A DNA stretch of 30,074 bases from Bacteroidaceae bacterium (GTDB lineage Bacteria > Bacteroidota > Bacteroidia > Bacteroidales > Bacteroidaceae): the NCBI GenBank assembly GCA_900771425.1, contig CAAGNV010000101.1, positions 1-30,074 on the forward strand, written 5' to 3'. The notes under the pieces are model-generated. The model was given only the letters and a program-made list of their open reading frames with translations. It had not been told where the DNA came from and did no database searches. The translations under genes were made by a program, and so were the position numbers. Of the stretch, positions 1-8,360 are shown in pieces. The stretch's first letter is position 1; the number at the start of each line of letters is the position of its first letter.

Positions 1-111
1 CAGGTGGCTACAGCCCCGGGGTTCCACCTCTTCCCATCCCGAACAGAGAAGTTAAGCCCGGGCGCGCCGATGGTACTGCACCGCAATGTGGGAGAGTAGG
101 TCGCCGCCTTT
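1..111 (+). rRNA. rrf: 5S ribosomal RNA
   Basis: The sequence carries the standard bacterial 5S core: CCCGAACAGAGAAGTTAAG at about 38-56, GCCGATGGTACTGC at about 66-79, and GGGAGAGTAGGTCGCCGCC at about 90-108. Helix I can form between AGGTGGC near position 2 and the GTCGCCGCCT end near 100-109. The 5' end may lie one or two bases before the window. It is the last gene of an rRNA operon whose 16S and 23S genes would lie to the left, outside the window. Confidence 0.95.
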
Positions 112-124
112 TTTTCCTTGAAGA

Positions 125-173
125 CCGTTCCCCCTGAAGTCCAGAGAAGGACTCCGGGGGGAACGGCTTTTTT
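125..173 (+). terminator. Rho-independent terminator of the rRNA operon
   Basis: Positions 125-142 pair with 149-166 in an 18-bp stem, perfect except for one wobble and one mismatch, around a 6-base loop. Six T residues follow at 168-173. It lies 14 bases after the 5S 3' end. Confidence 0.9.
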
Positions 174-211
174 GTGCAAGTGATGGAATGCATGCATGTA
201 TGGATGCATGT

Positions 212-258
212 AGGAAGAACGGCTTGGATGAAGGAAGAACGGCTTGGATGAAGGAAGA
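212..258 (+). repeat. 20-bp tandem repeat, about 2.4 copies
   Basis: AGGAAGAACGGCTTGGATGA occurs at 212-231 and 232-251, and a third partial copy begins at 252. It is flanked by ATGCATG-rich sequence (188-210). The GAACGGCTT core also occurs at the foot of the rRNA terminator (161-169). No convincing gene lies between 174 and 608, and from 300 on the stretch is AT-rich. Confidence 0.8.
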
Positions 259-497
259 CTGGCATACATACATGAATGAGCATCAGGGTATATGTGGACA
301 GTGGATTTTAAGTCTGACAAATCTAAAGAGTCTGATATGGCTAATGGTCCTTAGGTCTAATAGGTTTATGACTAATTGACCTTATAGTTCTAGACTGATG
401 TGTCTGAAAGTACTTATAAATAGATTATATGGCATTATCATACACTTACCTTATTTATTGAATCATATATATTTTTATCATATTTATTGCTTGATGC

Positions 498-528
498 TTT
501 GATATTATTTATATAATTACTAATTTTG
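498..528 (+). promoter_or_regulatory. Bacteroidota-type promoter for the 609 gene
   Basis: TTTG at 498-501, a 19-base spacer, then TAATTTTG at 521-528. This matches the known Bacteroidota primary-sigma consensus TTTG-N19-21-TAnnTTTG at both boxes. Transcription would start near 535, leaving a leader of about 70 bases before the ATG at 609. Confidence 0.7.
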
Positions 529-608
529 CAAAGTACATTCTACATTATTGGGTATGGTTGTGTTAGAGTGTAATTTTATTTATCAATATTTTATAATCAA
601 GATTTGAT

Positions 609-1190
609 ATGATTAGGCAGATAGCATGTTTTATTGTTGTTTTGGTTTTACCGATATTGGGTTACTGCCAAAAGATTGAAAAAGAGTGTCAGAATTATTA
701 TTTGGTGTGTGATAGACATAAGGCAGTAGATATTTTGAAATGTAGCAATAAGTATATTATTACAAATGATCAAAAGACTACATGTGTGCTGATGTTTACT
801 AATGATGATATTACTCAAATCTCAGCAGAAAAGGCTCTTGCCAGAAGTTGCTTTGGACGGTATCTTGACTTTAGTCTATCCGACTTGGCTTGTGAGAGTA
901 CTATGGTTGTAGAGTCTTTCATTCCGATATTCCCGTATTATTTTATTAAGATACTGGAACCTAATGAAAGCTTTGAAATGATAATTAATGCAAAAGCAGA
1001 AGAAGTAGATGATGTGAAGTGGTACATGAATAATCATCTGTTATTTTGTACATCAGAACTTGTATGTAAATCGGTCAGTTCTGATTTTATTTGCGGGGTA
1101 AAGAATCGTAGTATAGGGTATCCGTCAAATTTTATTTCTCTGGAATGGAACGATATAAAACCTTTATCCAAGTTAATAATTCGTAAATAA
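609..1190 (+). CDS. Hypothetical exported protein
   Basis: A 193-residue protein that I do not recognise. Residues 1-20 form a typical signal peptide (MIRQ, a hydrophobic core, then GYCQ), and no lipobox with a following acidic residue is clear. The mature part is rich in cysteine (for example YLVCDRH, ILKCSN, FCTSELVCKS, FICG), which may mean disulfides after export; that is inference. The gene is AT-rich compared with the housekeeping block. It has its own promoter (498-528) and ends 36 bases before the -7 box of the next gene, so it is probably monocistronic. The start is the first ATG after the promoter and fits the signal peptide. Confidence 0.65.
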   Translation: MIRQIACFIVVLVLPILGYCQKIEKECQNYYLVCDRHKAVDILKCSNKYIITNDQKTTCVLMFTNDDITQISAEKALARSCFGRYLDFSLSDLACESTMVVESFIPIFPYYFIKILEPNESFEMIINAKAEEVDDVKWYMNNHLLFCTSELVCKSVSSDFICGVKNRSIGYPSNFISLEWNDIKPLSKLIIRK

Positions 1191-1225
1191 TCAGACAGAT
1201 ATTCGATTTACTCAGATTTTTTTGC

Positions 1226-1233
1226 TATCTTTG
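1226..1233 (+). promoter_or_regulatory. -7 box (TATCTTTG) of the esterase gene
   Basis: TATCTTTG followed by CAA is an exact TAnnTTTG box, 24 bases before the ATG at 1258. No good TTTG -33 box lies at the expected distance. The box lies upstream of 1258 but downstream of the alternative TTG codon at 1222, so it supports 1258 as the start. Confidence 0.6.
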
Positions 1234-1257
1234 CAATGTGAAAAATTGCATAGTGTT

Positions 1258-2394
1258 ATGAGTAAGATAATATCAATTAGTGTTGCTTTGTTTCTCGTTT
1301 CTGCATTTGCATCTGCTCAGGTGCTTCATTCTTGTCACGGAACAGTAGCTGGAACATATAATTTTTGGTTTTATGACCCTGAGACAGTGATAGCAGACAC
1401 TACAGTAACGCATAATGATGAACTTCATATAAAGCAAGACCCTGTAAAGGAACGCGAGAAGAATCCACAATGGGCTCGTTTCCCAATTAAACCTGTACTT
1501 TCTTTTGCGCCACCAAAAGTAAATCGTGGGGTTCGTCCCTTGGTAGTTTTCCTGCATGGTGCAAGTCTTTGTGGAAATAACTTATCTAAGGTTCGTCGTT
1601 ATGGTACTATTGATGCTTTGTCACGTGGTCTGAAACTTGATGCATTCGTTCTTGCTCCTCAAAATCATGGAGGTGCATGGAACCCTGATAAGATTGATAA
1701 GATTGTACGATGGGCTATTGATAATTATCCAGTTGACTCAACCCGTGTTTATGTATTAGGTATGAGTCTTGGTGGTTATGGTACGATAGATTATGCAGCA
1801 GAATATCCTCATCGTGTAGCAGCTGCCATTGGAATGTGTGGTGGTGCTACAAGTAAGAATTTGTGTAATCTCAATGAAGTACCACTCTATATTATGCATG
1901 GTACTGCAGACCAGGCAGTTCCTTTTTCTGCTTCGAAGAAAGTGGCAGACGGCATGGCTAAGTGTGGCAATACATCAAGGTTGATATTCTATCCAATTCA
2001 TGGAGTTGGTCATGGCGAATTGGCTCGTTATTTTTATTTGCCGGAGGTTTATGATTGGCTTTTTTCACATAGTCTTACCGATACAAATCGTCCTGTAACG
2101 CACAGCATTGATTTGAACTATGCTAATCTACGCAATGTATATCGCCGATTGCAGAAACCAAAGAAACCTTTCCGTGTTGAAGAATATCGTAATCGTAGTC
2201 CAAAGGAGCATTTGGATACTTTGTCTGTAAACAAGAATGGCAAGGATAGTGCTATTGATGAAGTACAACCACCAATGCAGCAACCAACACCAGATCAAGT
2301 CGATCCAAACAAAGTTTGGCAACCAAAGTCACAGCCCACTTCCAAGACTTCAAAACCTGTAGCAAGTCAGAGCAAATCAGCTGCCAAACATTAG
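1258..2394 (+). CDS. Exported alpha/beta-hydrolase esterase (CE1/PHB-depolymerase-like)
   Basis: 378 residues beginning with a signal peptide (MSKIISISVALFLVSAFASAQ). The hydrolase core shows an oxyanion HG loop (FLHGAS, about residue 100), a nucleophile elbow GMSLGGYG (Ser about 170), an acid in HGTADQAVPF (Asp about 218) and a histidine in HGVGHGE (about 252). This is the layout of secreted esterases and predicted peptidases near carbohydrate esterase family 1. It probably removes acyl groups from polysaccharide or similar esters outside the inner membrane; the substrate cannot be read from sequence. The last 80 or so residues are a charged, then Pro/Gln/Ser/Lys-rich tail without recognisable fold. 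I chose the ATG at 1258 over the in-frame TTG at 1222 because of the signal peptide and the -7 box at 1226. Confidence 0.85.
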   Translation: MSKIISISVALFLVSAFASAQVLHSCHGTVAGTYNFWFYDPETVIADTTVTHNDELHIKQDPVKEREKNPQWARFPIKPVLSFAPPKVNRGVRPLVVFLHGASLCGNNLSKVRRYGTIDALSRGLKLDAFVLAPQNHGGAWNPDKIDKIVRWAIDNYPVDSTRVYVLGMSLGGYGTIDYAAEYPHRVAAAIGMCGGATSKNLCNLNEVPLYIMHGTADQAVPFSASKKVADGMAKCGNTSRLIFYPIHGVGHGELARYFYLPEVYDWLFSHSLTDTNRPVTHSIDLNYANLRNVYRRLQKPKKPFRVEEYRNRSPKEHLDTLSVNKNGKDSAIDEVQPPMQQPTPDQVDPNKVWQPKSQPTSKTSKPVASQSKSAAKH

Positions 2395-2442
2395 TCATTT
2401 ATAAAACCGTGCTGATTTCGTATAAATATCAATTTTGTTGCG

Positions 2443-3468
2443 TCAGTCGGCAGGATAAACAACGCCCCATTCCTGGCGGAGTGAATCCATCATTTGCATG
2501 ATGGCGATGGTTTCAGCGTGAGGCATGAATGGTGATTCGAGTTGTCCTGAACGAATGGCATCCAACGAGGCAAGTACTTCGTATTCGTAGCCTGTGCTTT
2601 GTTCTTTTGGAGGTAAGAATGTTTCGATTGGCTTATAGTCGTGATAGAGTGTGACTTTTTCTGGACAGTTGATGTTTTGTACTTCAATATATCCTTTTCT
2701 GCCGGCAATCATACCCATGCGGTTACACCATGCACGTACGCTTGACTGGAGGTTTGCCATGCGACCGTTGTTCCATAGTAGTGTGATGGTTCCGCTGAGG
2801 TCCACTCCTGTCTCACCTTTCAGACAGGCAGAATGCATTGATGCGTGTCCTTCGCCGAAGTACATTCTGGCGAAGTTGATGCTGTAAACTCCGAGGTCGA
2901 GCAGTGTGCCTCCGCACAGTTCAGGCCGTTGTATGCGTTCTTTTTCTTCGTTGTCATAACAAAGGCTGGCATATAGAACTTCTGGGTTGCCGATGGCTCC
3001 GGCTTTCAGTAATTCACTGACTTTGTGCGACAGTGGCATGCAACGTGTCCATACTGCTTCCATGCAGAACACTCCTAGTGCTTTGGCTGCGTCGAGTACG
3101 ATTTGTGCTTCGCTTGTGTTTGCCGTGAATGCTTTTTCTACGAGTACATGTTTGCCTGCATTGATAGCGAGCAGTGCATGTTCTTTATGGTGTGAATGTG
3201 GCGTGGCAATATAAACGAGTTCAACCTCAGGGTCGTTGACCAGTTCTTCGTATGATCCGTATGCTTTTTGGAATCCGTGTTCGTCGGCAAACTTTTGTGC
3301 CCGTTGCTGACTGCGTGCTGCAATGGCGTACTTTTCTATAGTTTCGCCTGTTGGCTTGACTCCCATTGCTGTCTGCAATGCCTTGACTGTTTCTGACTTC
3401 TGTAGGTTAGTGATAGTGATTGCCATTTTGTCGGCAATCCATCCTGATCCGATGATACCTATTTTCAT
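2443..3468 (-). CDS. Gfo/Idh/MocA-family NAD(P)-dependent oxidoreductase
   Basis: 341 residues. The N-terminus is a Rossmann fold with MKIGIIGSGWIA and a later YIATPHSHH segment. It is followed by HVLVEKAFTAN, the equivalent of the family's EKP motif, which here reads EKA. LLDLGVYSIN sits at the expected place in the C-terminal alpha/beta domain. Members oxidise or reduce sugars, polyols or diols; this one resembles the dihydrodiol-dehydrogenase-like branch, but the substrate is not predictable. The start was placed at MKIGII because the frame upstream of it overlaps the preceding transporter gene and reads as non-homologous sequence. It lies 11 bases after the EamA gene and is probably co-transcribed with it. 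Confidence 0.88.
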   Translation of the reverse strand: MKIGIIGSGWIADKMAITITNLQKSETVKALQTAMGVKPTGETIEKYAIAARSQQRAQKFADEHGFQKAYGSYEELVNDPEVELVYIATPHSHHKEHALLAINAGKHVLVEKAFTANTSEAQIVLDAAKALGVFCMEAVWTRCMPLSHKVSELLKAGAIGNPEVLYASLCYDNEEKERIQRPELCGGTLLDLGVYSINFARMYFGEGHASMHSACLKGETGVDLSGTITLLWNNGRMANLQSSVRAWCNRMGMIAGRKGYIEVQNINCPEKVTLYHDYKPIETFLPPKEQSTGYEYEVLASLDAIRSGQLESPFMPHAETIAIMQMMDSLRQEWGVVYPAD

Positions 3469-3479
3469 GGTCTTGTGGT

Positions 3480-4430
3480 TTATTGTGGTTTTTGTTGGAC
3501 TTGTTCCGAATGTCGTGCCCTGCTTTGGTTCACGATTGCTACTCCTGTGAAAACCAGTACTATTGCCAGCACTTTCTGCCACGAGAGCACGTCGAGTCCT
3601 ACGCAAATGCTGATTATGACGGCAATGATAGGTTGGACGTATGAGTATATGCTGACGAGGGTAGGGCGCAGGTGTTTCTGGCCGATAGGGATGAGCAAGT
3701 AGGCGAGGAATGTGGCGAAGACGACTACATACAGTATTTCAAGTATCAGTGATTTGCCTTCGTCTGATGAGAGTATTGGTGTAGCGTTGATGTCGTGGAA
3801 GAAACTGATTGCGTCTGACGTGCAGAACGGCAGGCAGATGATGAGTGTGAATAGGAACATCCATTTCATAAATGTCACGACGCTGTACCGCGATATGAGT
3901 GGCCGGAATGCCCCGAGGTAGATGGCAAATGTGAGGCAGTTGATGAATATCAGTGCGATGCCCATCGGTTGTGAGTGTGTGACGCTGCTGGTGTTGTGCA
4001 ATGATGTGAATATCAGTACAAGTACGCCAATGAAACTCAGTGCTACGCCGCATACTTTTTTCCAGGTGATGGGTTCTTTAAGAAACCATGCTGCCATAAA
4101 CATTGTCATGATGGGTGTGAGCGAACTGAGTATTGATGTGTCGATGGATGTGGTCATTGTGATGGCAACGAGGAATGTCATCTGTGGGATGAACAGTCCG
4201 ATGAATGATGCCAGAACTATCTGCAGCATGTCGGACTTGCTGACATGTTCCTTCGGCATGAACAGAGATGCGATCCAGAACAGCAGTGTTGCCCCGCTTG
4301 CTCTTAGCAGAAATAGGGCATACGGCGAAAGGACGTCGCTGTTGGCAATGTCCTTGCACATGGCAATGTTGAGTCCGAATATGGAGTATGTGGCGAAACT
4401 TGCCGCATGTCCCAGTACAGACTTGTTCAT
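3480..4430 (-). CDS. EamA/DMT-family membrane transporter
   Basis: 316 residues with about ten hydrophobic segments in two five-helix repeats, the layout of drug/metabolite transporters of the EamA type. Recognisable parts are the first helix (ATYSIFGLNIAMCKD), the early PYALFLLRASGATLLFWIAS and the second-repeat start SQPMGIALIFINCLTFAIYL. The length is normal for the family. These inner-membrane proteins export amino acids, metabolites or nucleosides; the substrate here is unknown. It is followed by the oxidoreductase gene with an 11-base gap and preceded by a 51-base gap that contains a hairpin. Confidence 0.88.
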   Translation of the reverse strand: MNKSVLGHAASFATYSIFGLNIAMCKDIANSDVLSPYALFLLRASGATLLFWIASLFMPKEHVSKSDMLQIVLASFIGLFIPQMTFLVAITMTTSIDTSILSSLTPIMTMFMAAWFLKEPITWKKVCGVALSFIGVLVLIFTSLHNTSSVTHSQPMGIALIFINCLTFAIYLGAFRPLISRYSVVTFMKWMFLFTLIICLPFCTSDAISFFHDINATPILSSDEGKSLILEILYVVVFATFLAYLLIPIGQKHLRPTLVSIYSYVQPIIAVIISICVGLDVLSWQKVLAIVLVFTGVAIVNQSRARHSEQVQQKPQ

Positions 4431-4439
4431 AAGTTGGTT

Positions 4440-4471
4440 GATGGCACCTCGTGATATTTGGTGATGCCATC
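4440..4471 (-). other. Intergenic hairpin before the EamA gene
   Basis: GATGGCA at 4440-4446 pairs with TGCCATC at 4465-4471, and CACC/GGTG extends the stem with a small bulge. On the minus strand it follows the lipoprotein stop and ends 9 bases before the EamA ATG. No T-run follows on that strand, so it is more likely an RNA processing or translation-affecting stem than a terminator. Function is inference. Confidence 0.35.
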
Positions 4472-4481
4472 TCTTTGCTTT

Positions 4482-4901
4482 TTATTCCTTTACCCTAAGT
4501 TGCCATTGACCGTTGCGGAGTTGTATCTTCTGTGAATGGCTTTGGACTGAACCGTTCTTGAAGTATAGGTCGTAATAGACGAACGCGGTGGAGTCGGACG
4601 TGAGTTCGGCTGATGTTGCTTCGATGCGGTCGAACCCTCCGTCGGTGGCGTTGATACCCTGTACGAAAGCAGCGAGTGCTTCGTGTACAATGGCGTAACG
4701 TACTGAATCAGTGAGGTCGAAGTCACCGTAATCGGCATGACTGATGAAGTCGTCGATGTTTCCCTGATAGAGTGATGTCAGTTCGTCGGCAACCATCTGC
4801 TTCTGTGCTGTCATCGGATCGTCATTGCTGTTGCAGGATACAAACACTGCCATGCAGGTGCATAGCAGTATTGTTGTTATGTATGATGTTATGGTCTTCA
4901 T
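4482..4901 (-). CDS. Small putative lipoprotein
   Basis: 139 residues with a lipoprotein signal peptide (MKTITSY, a hydrophobic core, then the lipobox VFVSC, Cys about 23). The mature domain of about 115 residues resembles small Bacteroidota lipoproteins of the DUF4878/NTF2-like kind: early helices, then strands such as AFVYYDLYFKNG and a C-terminal QKIQLRNGQWQLRVKE. I cannot name it further. It starts 2 bases after the der stop codon, so it is probably translated from the era-der transcript and anchored to a membrane. This gene is accessory to, not part of, the conserved GTPase block. Confidence 0.7.
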   Translation of the reverse strand: MKTITSYITTILLCTCMAVFVSCNSNDDPMTAQKQMVADELTSLYQGNIDDFISHADYGDFDLTDSVRYAIVHEALAAFVQGINATDGGFDRIEATSAELTSDSTAFVYYDLYFKNGSVQSHSQKIQLRNGQWQLRVKE

Positions 4902-4903
4902 GT

Positions 4904-6217
4904 TTATTTCTGACGGATATACACGTTGATAGGTGTCCCGCGGAAGTTCCAGTGCTCGCGAATCTGGTTTTCGAGGAATCGGCGGTATGGCTCTTTCACG
5001 TACTGGGGCAGGTTGGCGTAGAATACGAACGACGGCACGTATGTTGTCGGAATCTGCATGCAGTATTTGATTTTGATGTACTTACCCTTGATTGATGGTG
5101 GTGGTGTGGCTTCGATGATAGGGAGCATCACTTCGTTGAGCTTGTGTGTCGGAACTCGGTTGACACGGCTCTTGTATGTGTTCTTTGCTTCTTCAAGCAC
5201 CTTGAATATGCGCTGTTTGGTCAGTGCCGAACCGAATATGATGGTGAAGTCGGTGAACGGTGCGAGGCGCATGCGTATGGTGTCTTCGAAGTACTTGATG
5301 GCTTCCTTGCTCTTGTCTTCGACCAAGTCCCACTTGTTTACTACGATGACGAGTCCTTTTTGGTTCTTCTGGATTATCTGGAATATGTTGATGTCCTGTG
5401 CCTCGATGCCTCGTGTTCCGTCAATCATGAGTATGCATACGTCGGAGTTCTCTATGGCACGTATGCTTCGCATCACTGAATAGTATTCGAGGTCTTCGTT
5501 TACCTTGTTCTTCTTGCGAATGCCCGCAGTGTCAACGAGATAGAAGTCGAAACCGAACTTGTCGTACTTGGTATATATTGAGTCGCGTGTAGTGCCTGCT
5601 ATGTCGGTGACTACGTTGCGCTGGTCGTCGAGGAATGCGTTGATGAGCGATGACTTGCCTGCGTTTGGTCGTCCGACGACGGCTATGCGTGGTATGTCTT
5701 CTTCGATGATGTCCGACATTTCCTTGCGGAACTTGCTGATGATGGCGTCGAGCAGGTCGCCTGTTCCGCTACCTGTCGATGCGCTGATGCACATAGGGTC
5801 GCCGAGGCCGAGTGAGTAGAACTCTGCACTGTAGTAGTTGAGTTCGTTGGAATCGACCTTGTTGCAGCAGAGAATTACCGGCACTTTCGTTCCGCGCAGT
5901 ATCTGTGCCACTTGCATGTCGAGGTCGGTCACTCCGGTCTTTATATCTACCATGAACAGGATGACGTCGCTCTCTTCGATTGCGATGAGTACCTGCTTGC
6001 GTATTTCTTCTTCAAATATGTCGTCGCTGTTGACAACCCAACCTCCTGTATCGACAACGGAGAACTCTTTGTTTCCCCATTCGCACTTGCCGTACTGGCG
6101 GTCGCGTGTGGTGCCTGCCTGTTCGCTGACGATGGCATGGCGTGTCTGGGTCAGTCGGTTGAAGAGTGTTGACTTGCCTACGTTTGGTCTTCCTACTATT
6201 GCTACTAAGTTTGCCAT
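4904..6217 (-). CDS. der: Ribosome-assembly GTPase Der (EngA)
   Basis: 437 residues, the normal length. Two consecutive GTPase domains are visible. The first has G1 GRPNVGKST (about residue 8), G3 DTGGW and G4 NKVD. The second has G1 GRPNAGKSS (about 182), G3 DTAGI and G4 NKWD. A KH-like C-terminal domain follows (KYCMQIPTTYVPSFVFYANLP, ending in a basic NVYIRQK). Der acts in late assembly of the 50S ribosomal subunit. It lies 7 bases after era, an order common in Bacteroidota. Confidence 0.97.
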   Translation of the reverse strand: MANLVAIVGRPNVGKSTLFNRLTQTRHAIVSEQAGTTRDRQYGKCEWGNKEFSVVDTGGWVVNSDDIFEEEIRKQVLIAIEESDVILFMVDIKTGVTDLDMQVAQILRGTKVPVILCCNKVDSNELNYYSAEFYSLGLGDPMCISASTGSGTGDLLDAIISKFRKEMSDIIEEDIPRIAVVGRPNAGKSSLINAFLDDQRNVVTDIAGTTRDSIYTKYDKFGFDFYLVDTAGIRKKNKVNEDLEYYSVMRSIRAIENSDVCILMIDGTRGIEAQDINIFQIIQKNQKGLVIVVNKWDLVEDKSKEAIKYFEDTIRMRLAPFTDFTIIFGSALTKQRIFKVLEEAKNTYKSRVNRVPTHKLNEVMLPIIEATPPPSIKGKYIKIKYCMQIPTTYVPSFVFYANLPQYVKEPYRRFLENQIREHWNFRGTPINVYIRQK

Positions 6218-6224
6218 AATGTTG

Positions 6225-7166
6225 TTATTGTGGATTGTATCCGAATATGTTCAGTTCACGGTCGGAGTTGCGCCAGTCTTTATCGACTTTGACGTATGTC
6301 TCCAGGTAAATCTGCTTGCCGAAGAATTTCTCGAGCGACTTGCGTGCTTCGGTCGCTACTTTCTTGAGAGCCTTTCCCTGATGTCCGATGATGATGCCTT
6401 TCTGACTGTCACGTTCGACGTAAATCACTGCGTTGATGTGTATTAGCTTTGGTTCTTCCTTGAAACTCTCTACTCCGACTTCTACGCTGTATGGTATCTC
6501 CTTGTCGTAGTAGAGCAGTATCTTCTCGCGTATGATTTCGCTTACGAAGAATCGTGCGGGCTTGTCGGTCAGTTGGTCCTTGTCGAAGTATGGCGGACAC
6601 TCGGGTATTAGTTCCTTTATACGTTTGAGGACAAGATCGACGTTGAACTTGGCAAGTGCACTGATTGGCAGTATCTCGGCATTTGGCAGCATGCCGTGCC
6701 ATTCCTCTACCAGTTCAATCAGCTTCTCCTGATTGATGAGGTCCATCTTGTTGATGAGTACCAGCACTGGCACTTTCATCTTTGCGACCTTCTGTAGGAA
6801 GTCTCCGTTCTTATCTACTTTTTCTACTGGGTCGGTCACGTAGAGCAGCACGTCGGCATCTTCGAGTGCGCTTTCGCTGAATGCGAGCATCGACTCCTGC
6901 AGTTTGTAGTTTGGCTTGAGTACTCCCGGAGTGTCGCTGAATACTATCTGGGCATCGTCGTCGTTGATGATTCCCATGATGCGGTGTCGAGTGGTCTGCG
7001 CCTTGAATGTGGCGATGGAGATGCGTTCGCCCACGAGCAGGTTCATCAGTGTTGACTTGCCCACGTTAGGGTTTCCGACGATGTTTACGAATCCTGATTT
7101 ATGCACGTTGTCGTCTGTTGTTATGACCGTAGTCGTCATGCCATGAGTGCTTTGTCGGATAGGCAT
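6225..7166 (-). CDS. era: GTPase Era
   Basis: Era binds 16S rRNA and helps 30S maturation. The GTPase domain shows G1 GNPNVGKST, G2 TTRHRIMG, G3 DTPGV and G4 NKMD. The C-terminal KH domain includes VERDSQKGIIIGHQGKALKK, the RNA-binding GxxG region. The frame allows 313 residues from the ATG at 7166, but family members usually begin at about HKSGFVNIVG. The ATG at 7139 (MTTTVITT) is an equally possible start, and no Shine-Dalgarno sequence decides between them. Upstream is a terminator (7189-7226), so era-der may have their own promoter; no clear TAnnTTTG box is visible there. Confidence 0.96.
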   Translation of the reverse strand: MPIRQSTHGMTTTVITTDDNVHKSGFVNIVGNPNVGKSTLMNLLVGERISIATFKAQTTRHRIMGIINDDDAQIVFSDTPGVLKPNYKLQESMLAFSESALEDADVLLYVTDPVEKVDKNGDFLQKVAKMKVPVLVLINKMDLINQEKLIELVEEWHGMLPNAEILPISALAKFNVDLVLKRIKELIPECPPYFDKDQLTDKPARFFVSEIIREKILLYYDKEIPYSVEVGVESFKEEPKLIHINAVIYVERDSQKGIIIGHQGKALKKVATEARKSLEKFFGKQIYLETYVKVDKDWRNSDRELNIFGYNPQ

Positions 7167-7188
7167 GCGTGCGGTCGTGTATTTTAAC

Positions 7189-7226
7189 GAAAAAAGCCAA
7201 TGGTGCCAATACTCGCACCAATGGCT
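7189..7226 (-). terminator. Rho-independent terminator after rpmF
   Basis: Read on the minus strand, an 11-bp stem (7195-7205 with 7216-7226, one internal mismatch, 10-base loop) is followed by six T residues (complement of A at 7190-7195). It separates the DUF177-rpmF unit from era. Confidence 0.75.
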
Positions 7227-7275
7227 ATGATTGTATGCCAGTGACTGTGTCGGTCAATGGCAAACGGCGTATGTC

Positions 7276-7461
7276 TTAGATTGCTTCTTCCTTTACGATT
7301 GCAACCTTACCTCTGTAGTAACCGCATGCAGGGCATACAGTGTGGTAAACATAGAATTCGCCGCAGTTAGGGCATACTGCCAATGTTGGAGCTACTGCTC
7401 CGTCATGAGTTCTTCTTTTACGTCCGCGGGTTTTGCTTTGACGTCGTTTTGGATGTGCCAT
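7276..7461 (-). CDS. rpmF: 50S ribosomal protein L32
   Basis: 61 residues beginning MAHPKRRQSKTRGRKRRTHD, the basic N-terminus of bacterial L32. Next comes a zinc-ribbon with CPNCG (about residue 30) and CPACGYYRG (about 43), so this is the cysteine-containing (C+) form. It lies 45 bases after the DUF177 gene, the usual bacterial pairing, and ends before a terminator. Confidence 0.97.
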   Translation of the reverse strand: MAHPKRRQSKTRGRKRRTHDGAVAPTLAVCPNCGEFYVYHTVCPACGYYRGKVAIVKEEAI

Positions 7462-7506
7462 AGTTTATTTACTTTTATTGTTTGTTTTACGATTATACTT
7501 TTTTCT

Positions 7507-7989
7507 TTACTCATCGTCGCTCTCGTCGTCTTCACCGCTTCGGGCGGAAAGATGCTCGGACAGCCGGGCAATCATAGCTTCGTCACATTTCCCAGGTTCG
7601 TGAACCAGCTTCAAAGGCATGCATAGGGCAATGAATTCGTAAATGTACTGGGCAAGGTCAATTGTTCCGTCTTTTTCGGGAATGATGACTGTGTCGCCCT
7701 CGTCGCTGTAGTCGTCGCCAAGCCTTACTGCAAGTGTGTCAGTGGTGTCAATCCGCAATTCGACATCTGCCAGACAGCGGTCGCATGGTGCATAGACAAC
7801 TCCTTCGCTGTGAATGGTAAAGTGGAAGGCAGTATCGACGTTGCCTTCGATGCGGACGTTGGTATGGAGCTGCCCGCGCTGAATCAATCCGTCAATCTGC
7901 TGAAAGAAATCGTCAGTAAGGTCGTAGTCGAGGGTTTTTCCGTCGAGACCTCTGCTGAACAAGTCTATTCTATATCCTTCTTTTCCCAT
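7507..7989 (-). CDS. DUF177 (YceD-like) protein, 23S rRNA/L32-associated
   Basis: About 160 residues from MGKEGYRIDLF. A DUF177 core is recognisable by the acidic LDYDLTDDFFQQIDG start, the CDRCLADVEL motif in the middle and the later CMPLKLVHEPGKC. YceD proteins are encoded next to rpmF in most bacteria and are linked to 23S rRNA handling. The reading frame stays open to an ATG at 8028, but a -7 promoter box (7998-8005) lies between that ATG and the one at 7989, so I prefer 7989. This makes the leader very short. The C-terminus is strongly acidic (SGEDDESDDE). Confidence 0.88.
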   Translation of the reverse strand: MGKEGYRIDLFSRGLDGKTLDYDLTDDFFQQIDGLIQRGQLHTNVRIEGNVDTAFHFTIHSEGVVYAPCDRCLADVELRIDTTDTLAVRLGDDYSDEGDTVIIPEKDGTIDLAQYIYEFIALCMPLKLVHEPGKCDEAMIARLSEHLSARSGEDDESDDE

Positions 7990-7997
7990 TTGGGGCA

Positions 7998-8022
7998 CAA
8001 AGTTACGAACAATTTCCGAAAC
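7998..8022 (-). promoter_or_regulatory. Promoter element of the DUF177-rpmF unit, copy A
   Basis: On the minus strand this 25-base segment starts GTTTCGGAAA and ends TGTTCGTAACTTTG. Its end, TAACTTTG (7998-8005), is an exact TAnnTTTG -7 box. The same 25 bases with one change occur before the lipoprotein gene at 17939 (17961-17985). The ATG at 7989 lies 8 bases downstream. Confidence 0.65.
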
Positions 8023-8360
8023 CACCACTACTTTTGCTTGTTTTTTTCCTTACTTCCCCTTGTTTTATGCCAAATATCATCATTTTTTACTTGTTGGGGA
8101 CGTTATTTCTCTCCTGTATTAATACAAGTTTCGCTCAGTCCCACACGAAAAACGAAAGACGCACGACGCACCTGGACTTCGTCCCTACGAATCGATATTT
8201 TCGCTAAGCTCAACATCAACATAGATACCGCTCGCTACTTGCAAAATTATCAATTACGTGATTTTGGCTTAGGTCGAAGTTGCGAATTTGTTAACTTCAG
8301 CCTTTGTGTGTTTACCGATTCGGTCTGATCTTAGTAATCAAGGAGTTGGATGTGAGGAAA

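Noticed and set aside
188..300. Possible CRISPR-like array in the repeat after the rRNA operon
   Set aside because: Copies are directly adjacent with no spacers, only two full units exist, and no cas gene is present. It is a simple tandem repeat.
188..379. 63-codon open frame after the 5S terminator
   Set aside because: It is made of the 20-bp tandem repeat and AT-rich filler, has no start signal, and resembles no protein.
7810..8328. Plus-strand open frame of 172 codons over the DUF177 start and the gene-free region
   Set aside because: It overlaps the antisense of a conserved gene and the composition is not protein-like beyond it.
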